Shown: positions 5,796 through 9,502 of the stretch, piece by piece | How the letters are laid out: each line of letters opens with the position of its first letter | Position numbering within the stretch: position 1 is the first letter of the stretch | NCBI GenBank assembly: GCA_002296885.1 | Contig: DBIH01000131.1 | Coordinates: 1-9,502, forward strand | Length of the DNA stretch: 9,502 nucleotides | From: Flavobacterium sp. UBA807 | GTDB lineage: Bacteria > Bacteroidota > Bacteroidia > Flavobacteriales > Flavobacteriaceae | Direction of reading: 5' to 3' | Made by a program: the position numbers and the translations under genes | The notes under the pieces: generated by a model | The model's input: the letters and a program-made list of their open reading frames with translations, nothing else | Databases searched by the model: none | Told to the model about the DNA's origin: nothing

Positions 5796-7496
5796 TTATT
5801 GGTTGTTTTTGAAAGTAATTGTAAACGTTGTTCCTTTTCCAACAGTACTATTTACAGAAATAGTTCCTCCCATGCTTTCAACCTGCGATTTGACCAAGTA
5901 TAAGCCCAAGCCTTTGCTGTCTGGGTAGTTATGGAAACGCTGGTAAAGCCCAAAAATTTTATCTTTATTCTTTTCTAAATCGATGCCAATTCCATTGTCT
6001 TTAAAAGTTATAATCAAATCATCATCGACTACTTTAGTTGATATTGTTACTTTTAATTGCCTGATTGGTGCTCTGTATTTTATGGCATTTGTCAGTAAAT
6101 TTAAAAAAATACTTTCTAAATAGGATTTGTTTATCTCTAAAATTGTCACATCTTCCAAATCGATTTTCAAAATAGGCTTATGAACGCTTATTAAGAAACT
6201 CAATTGGTTAAATACATTTTCAAATACTTCTTTAATCAAAACTTTTTCTTTCTGAATTGATGGATTGTCTTTGATTATAATCACTTTTACCAAATCATTT
6301 ATCGTTTCATTCAGCAAATGAGTCGATTTTGAAAACCCATTAATGATTTCCTTTAACTCAGGGTCTTCTATATTAATGTCATCAATAAGATTCAGTAATC
6401 CGGTTAAATTGGATAAAGGCGCTCTTAAATTATGCGAAGTAATATAAGAAAACTGCTTTAAGTCCTTATTGTTTTGTGTTAGTTCACGGATTAACTGTTC
6501 TCGTTCTTTTTCTTTTTCTTTTTCCTGTGTGACATCTCTTTGTATGGAAACCCAGTGTGAATGTTCACCTTCCTTATCGGTCACTGGAATCATCGAAAAG
6601 TTTATCCAAAACTCACTTCCATTCTTCTTATAAAAAATAGTCTCAATAAAACACTCTTTATATTCCTGAACCGCAGTTTTGAGTTTGTCGTATTCTAAAA
6701 TATCCGATTTTTTGCCAAAGAACATTCCTGCCGATTTGCCAATCACTTCAGCCTCTGAATAACCTGTCATATCAGTAAAAGCTGAATTGACGAATATAAT
6801 ATTTGGAATTTCATTTTCCGATGTGTCGATATCCGTAATCATTACAGCATCCTTACTTTGCGTAATTACCGTTTCTAACAATCGAAGTCGCTGTTCCTCC
6901 TCTTTTTGTTTGGTAACATCCTGAATGGCTCCAATCATACGAACCGATTTTCCATTAGCATCTTTTACCAAAAAGCCCCTGTCAAAAACATATTTATAAC
7001 TTCCATCAGCGCATTGAAAACGGTATTCATCCTGCCATTTTTCTGTCTTTTGCTCCAAAAAGGAATAAAGTTTTACAGACATCTTCAAACTGTCTTCCGG
7101 ATGAATCCTGTCAAACCACCATTTCGATGTTTTCCCTACATCTTCTTTTTTATATCCAAAAACGCCCTGAATTCCTTTATTCCAAATAAAGCTGTCGTCT
7201 TCCATTTTCCAGTCCCAAATGGTATCACTCGTTGCTTTGGCAACAATATCATAACGTTCGTTGGATTCTTTGATTTCTATATTGGTGAGCTGTAGTTTTT
7301 CAAAAACCGATTTATTCCTTTTTTCATTTTGATATAAAATTAGTTTTAATATTATCGCAGAAAAAACGATAAAAAGAATATCAGTCAGATAAGGATAATC
7401 CTGAAAATAATTGCCAAAAAACTTGTGGCCGGCTATTGCCACAAACATTAATATAAGTACATAAATTAATGTGATTCTATTGGAATTATTTTTCAT
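5796..7496 (-). CDS. Membrane-bound PAS-PAS sensor histidine kinase
   Basis: Sensor kinase, 566 aa from the ATG at 7496-7494. Order: short basic N-terminus (MKNNSNR), transmembrane segment about 8-27, short external loop, transmembrane segment about 36-55, PAS 1 (about 83-195, PAS_3-like, DWKMEDDSFIWNKG to MIGAIQDVT), PAS 2 (about 208-323, ending WVSIQRDVT), a Glu/Lys-rich coiled coil (about 324-345), dimerisation helix with H355 in SHNLRAPLSN, then HATPase: N-box N470 in LLTNAIKY, G1 box DNGIGID from D500, and G2 box KGLGLYLVK. All ATP-binding boxes are intact. The H-box is HNLRA rather than the canonical HE/DLRT. A TTG codon at 7577 would extend the frame by 27 residues, but those lie over the promoter-like element and precede the natural basic/transmembrane start, so I reject them. 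It forms an operon with the receiver 3 bp downstream. Signal unknown; the minimal external loop suggests intracellular or membrane sensing. Confidence 0.93.
   Translation of the reverse strand: MKNNSNRITLIYVLILMFVAIAGHKFFGNYFQDYPYLTDILFIVFSAIILKLILYQNEKRNKSVFEKLQLTNIEIKESNERYDIVAKATSDTIWDWKMEDDSFIWNKGIQGVFGYKKEDVGKTSKWWFDRIHPEDSLKMSVKLYSFLEQKTEKWQDEYRFQCADGSYKYVFDRGFLVKDANGKSVRMIGAIQDVTKQKEEEQRLRLLETVITQSKDAVMITDIDTSENEIPNIIFVNSAFTDMTGYSEAEVIGKSAGMFFGKKSDILEYDKLKTAVQEYKECFIETIFYKKNGSEFWINFSMIPVTDKEGEHSHWVSIQRDVTQEKEKEKEREQLIRELTQNNKDLKQFSYITSHNLRAPLSNLTGLLNLIDDINIEDPELKEIINGFSKSTHLLNETINDLVKVIIIKDNPSIQKEKVLIKEVFENVFNQLSFLISVHKPILKIDLEDVTILEINKSYLESIFLNLLTNAIKYRAPIRQLKVTISTKVVDDDLIITFKDNGIGIDLEKNKDKIFGLYQRFHNYPDSKGLGLYLVKSQVESMGGTISVNSTVGKGTTFTITFKNNQ
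6506..6523 (-). repeat. In-frame hexanucleotide repeat (CTTTTT x3) in the kinase linker
   Basis: Three perfect tandem copies of CTTTTT on the plus strand encode alternating Glu and Lys in the EKEKEKERE linker between PAS 2 and the phosphorylated helix. Copy changes would keep the frame and add or remove two residues. Confidence 0.8.
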
Positions 7497-7501
7497 TGTT
7501 T

Positions 7502-7509
7502 CAAATTTA
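7502..7509 (-). promoter_or_regulatory. Candidate kinase-operon promoter, -7 element TAAATTTG
   Basis: On the minus strand this is TAAATTTG, an exact TAnnTTTG match. Only 5 bp separate its G from the kinase ATG, so a transcript from here would be leaderless or nearly so. No TTG at -33 is seen, which lowers confidence. Confidence 0.45.
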
Positions 7510-7632
7510 CACAAACGCAAATTAATTTCCGTTATTTCAATATAAAAATATCGTAAAAAAAATGCTGGATATATCAAATGTTATTAAAATTTAAACAATC
7601 AAATATTCCGTTTTTTATCTAAAAATAAAGTG

Positions 7633-7640
7633 TACCTTTG
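7633..7640 (+). promoter_or_regulatory. typA promoter, -7 element TACCTTTG
   Basis: TACCTTTG matches TAnnTTTG exactly and lies 18 bp before the typA ATG, implying a leader of about 12-15 nt. No TTG is found at -33. The leader has no Shine-Dalgarno sequence. Confidence 0.65.
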
Positions 7641-7658
7641 CGCCTTTAAAAAACAAAG

Positions 7659-9455
7659 ATGGAATCTATCAGAAACATTGCTATTATTGCTCACGTCGAC
7701 CACGGAAAAACCACATTGGTTGATAAAATCATGTATCATTGCCAGCTATTTCGTGAAAACGAAAATACAGGCGATTTAATTCTTGATAACAACGATTTAG
7801 AGCGAGAAAGAGGAATTACTATTACTTCTAAAAATGTTTCTGTAGTTTATAAAGGAACAAAAATTAACATTATTGATACTCCGGGACACGCCGATTTTGG
7901 TGGCGAAGTAGAACGTGTATTGAACATGGCTGACGGAGTTTGTCTATTAGTAGATGCTTTTGAAGGTCCAATGCCACAAACGCGTTTTGTTTTGCAGAAA
8001 GCCATCGACCTGGGTTTGAAACCGTGCGTGGTTATCAATAAAGTGGATAAGGAAAACTGTACGCCTGAAGAAGTTCACGAAAAAGTTTTCGACTTAATGT
8101 TCGAGCTTGGTGCAGAAGAATGGCAGTTGGATTTCCCAACGGTTTATGGTTCAGCAAAAAACAACTGGATGTCTGAGGATTTCAGAAATGTAACTTCAAA
8201 CATTGAACCTTTGTTGGATATGGTTGTGGAACATGTTCCGGCTCCAAAAGTGTCGCAGGGAACACCTCAAATGCTCATCACATCATTAGATTTCTCTTCA
8301 TTCACCGGCCGTATAGCAATTGGCCGTTTAGAAAGAGGTGAATTAAAAGAAGGAATGCCGATTTCTTTGGTAAAAAGAGATGGCAAAATCATAAAATCAA
8401 GAATCAAGGAATTGCACACTTTTGAAGGTCTTGGCCGTAAAAAAGTGGAAAGCGTAGTTGCAGGAGATATTTGTGCTATAGTTGGTATTGAAGGTTTCGA
8501 AATTGGTGATACAGTTGCCGATTTTGAAAACCCTGAAGCATTGCAGACTATTGCAATCGACGAGCCGACAATGAGTATGTTGTTCACCATCAACGATTCC
8601 CCATTCTTTGGTAAGGAAGGAAAGTTTGTGACTTCGCGTCACATCAAAGACAGATTGGCTAAGGAATTAGAGAAAAACTTAGCGCTTCGTGTTAGTGAAA
8701 CCGATTCTGCCGATAAATTCATGGTTTTCGGTCGCGGCGTTCTTCACTTGTCGGTGCTGATAGAAACCATGAGACGTGAAGGTTACGAATTACAAATCGG
8801 GCAGCCACAGGTTATCATCAAGGAAATTGATGGTGTAAAATGCGAGCCTATCGAAGAATTGACTATCGATTTACCTGAACACGTTTCCGGAAAAGCAGTC
8901 GAGTTTGTTTCAATCCGTAAAGGCGAAATGCTTTCCATGGAAGGAAAAGGCGAGCGTATGATCATCAAATTCAACATTCCGTCACGTGGTATCATCGGAT
9001 TGCGAAATCAATTGTTGACAGCTACTGCCGGAGAAGCCATTATGGCGCACCGTTTCATCGGTTACGAACCTTTAAAAGGTGACATCGCAGGGCGTATCAA
9101 CGGCTCGTTGATTTCTATGGAAAACGGAAAAGCCATTCCATATTCTATCAATAAGCTTCAGGAAAGAGGAAAATTCTTTGTCGATCCTAACGAGGATATT
9201 TACGAAGGTCAGGTTGTGGGTGAAAATTCACGTGGTGACGATATGACCGTAAACATCACCAAAACCAAACAGTTGACGAACTTCCGTTCGGCTGGTGCCG
9301 ACGAGAAAAACAAAATCGTTCCGGCTATCAAGTTCTCATTAGAGGAAGCACTGGAATACATCCAAAAAGATGAATACGTTGAGGTTACTCCAAAGTCGCT
9401 TCGTTTGCGTAAAATCTACCTGAACGAAAACGACAGAAAACGTTTCAAAATGTAA
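7659..9455 (+). CDS. typA: TypA/BipA, ribosome-associated translational GTPase
   Basis: EF-G-like GTPase that binds the ribosome and supports 50S assembly and growth under stress, particularly cold, in studied bacteria. Complete at 598 aa, the usual family length. All G motifs are seen: G1 AHVDHGKT (11-18), G2 RGITI (51-55), G3 DTPGH (73-77), G4 NKVD (127-130), G5 SAK (165-167). An EF-Tu-like domain 2 follows (about 205-290), then domain III, a domain V-like segment (about 395-480, containing [13 protein letters not shown]) and the TypA-specific C-terminal domain with the family signature [13 protein letters not shown] and later [10 protein letters not shown]. Absence of EF-G domain IV and of the LepA C-terminus separates it from EF-G and LepA. 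ATG start ([19 protein letters not shown]) is the only sensible one. It is divergent from the kinase operon. No hairpin terminator is visible before the window ends. Confidence 0.97.
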   Translation: MESIRNIAIIAHVDHGKTTLVDKIMYHCQLFRENENTGDLILDNNDLERERGITITSKNVSVVYKGTKINIIDTPGHADFGGEVERVLNMADGVCLLVDAFEGPMPQTRFVLQKAIDLGLKPCVVINKVDKENCTPEEVHEKVFDLMFELGAEEWQLDFPTVYGSAKNNWMSEDFRNVTSNIEPLLDMVVEHVPAPKVSQGTPQMLITSLDFSSFTGRIAIGRLERGELKEGMPISLVKRDGKIIKSRIKELHTFEGLGRKKVESVVAGDICAIVGIEGFEIGDTVADFENPEALQTIAIDEPTMSMLFTINDSPFFGKEGKFVTSRHIKDRLAKELEKNLALRVSETDSADKFMVFGRGVLHLSVLIETMRREGYELQIGQPQVIIKEIDGVKCEPIEELTIDLPEHVSGKAVEFVSIRKGEMLSMEGKGERMIIKFNIPSRGIIGLRNQLLTATAGEAIMAHRFIGYEPLKGDIAGRINGSLISMENGKAIPYSINKLQERGKFFVDPNEDIYEGQVVGENSRGDDMTVNITKTKQLTNFRSAGADEKNKIVPAIKFSLEEALEYIQKDEYVEVTPKSLRLRKIYLNENDRKRFKM

Positions 9456-9463
9456 TCCGCTTA

Positions 9464-9502
9464 TGTCATTCCGAGTGCGTTTTGTCATTCTGAACGAAGT
9501 GA
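9464..9502. repeat. Partial dispersed-repeat-like sequence, two tandem units, cut by window edge
   Basis: TGTCATTCCGAG at 9464-9475 and TGTCATTCTGAACGAAGTGA at 9483-9502 share TGTCATTC and start 19 bp apart. I recognise TCATTCTGAACGAAGTGA as the beginning of a short non-coding sequence dispersed in many Bacteroidota genomes, where it usually continues AGAATC. It begins 8 bp after the typA stop and continues beyond the window. Confidence 0.6.

Noticed and set aside
6906..7295. 129-codon plus-strand frame opposite the kinase
   Set aside because: Lies wholly antisense to the first PAS domain, which is clearly coding.
7497..7577. N-terminal extension of the kinase by 27 residues, starting at a TTG codon
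   Set aside because: The start codon would be TTG, the extension covers the TAAATTTG promoter-like element, and the ATG at 7496 gives a normal basic N-terminus followed by a transmembrane segment.
8267..8642. Overlapping minus-strand frames opposite typA
   Set aside because: Antisense to conserved TypA domain 2; no promoter or family resemblance.
1..9502. CRISPR arrays, transposases, prophage, toxin-antitoxin or defence genes
   Set aside because: No regular spaced repeats and no such protein motifs were found; all large frames belong to housekeeping, envelope or two-component families.

Overview
The window is a chromosomal stretch from a member of the Bacteroidota, almost certainly Flavobacteriaceae and most like Flavobacterium. 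The base composition is AT-rich, and several genes are preceded by the flavobacterial -7 promoter element TAnnTTTG. Shine-Dalgarno sequences are largely absent. The set of genes (a short FadL-type outer-membrane protein, a Trp/Tyr/Gly-rich lipoprotein, archaeal/eukaryote-type ProRS, a PAS histidine kinase with a stand-alone receiver) also fits this group. Species cannot be settled by reading alone.

Layout. Minus strand, right to left: a Trp/Tyr/Gly-rich lipoprotein of unknown function (2213-3202), a FadL/OmpP1-like outer-membrane protein (572-2137), then the N-terminal third of rimO, cut by the window edge (1-446). Each of the first two is followed by a hairpin terminator on its own strand. 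Plus strand: proS (3303-4781) is divergent from the lipoprotein gene, and the two promoters are interleaved. It is followed by tRNA-Glu(UUC) with its own promoter (4859-4930) and rpsT, ribosomal protein S20 (5079-5330). A bidirectional hairpin terminator at 5351-5379 separates rpsT from a convergent minus-strand two-component operon: a PAS-PAS histidine kinase (5796-7496) and, 3 bp downstream, a single-domain response regulator (5382-5792). Divergent from the kinase is typA/bipA (7659-9455). The last 39 bases hold two partial copies of a dispersed-repeat-like sequence that runs off the window.

How they relate. Translation genes dominate (rimO modifies S12; proS, tRNA-Glu, S20; TypA is a ribosome-associated GTPase), interrupted by two envelope proteins and one sensory pair. 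Nothing here looks like a phage, transposon, CRISPR array or defence island. I do not see a clear new multi-gene system. The items most worth a second look are the extreme aromatic/Gly/Arg lipoprotein, the TAGTT-rich divergent promoter, the kinase (HNLRA H-box, Cys-less LOV-like PAS, hexamer repeat in the linker, possible leaderless start), the structured leader between tRNA-Glu and rpsT, and the repeat at the right edge.
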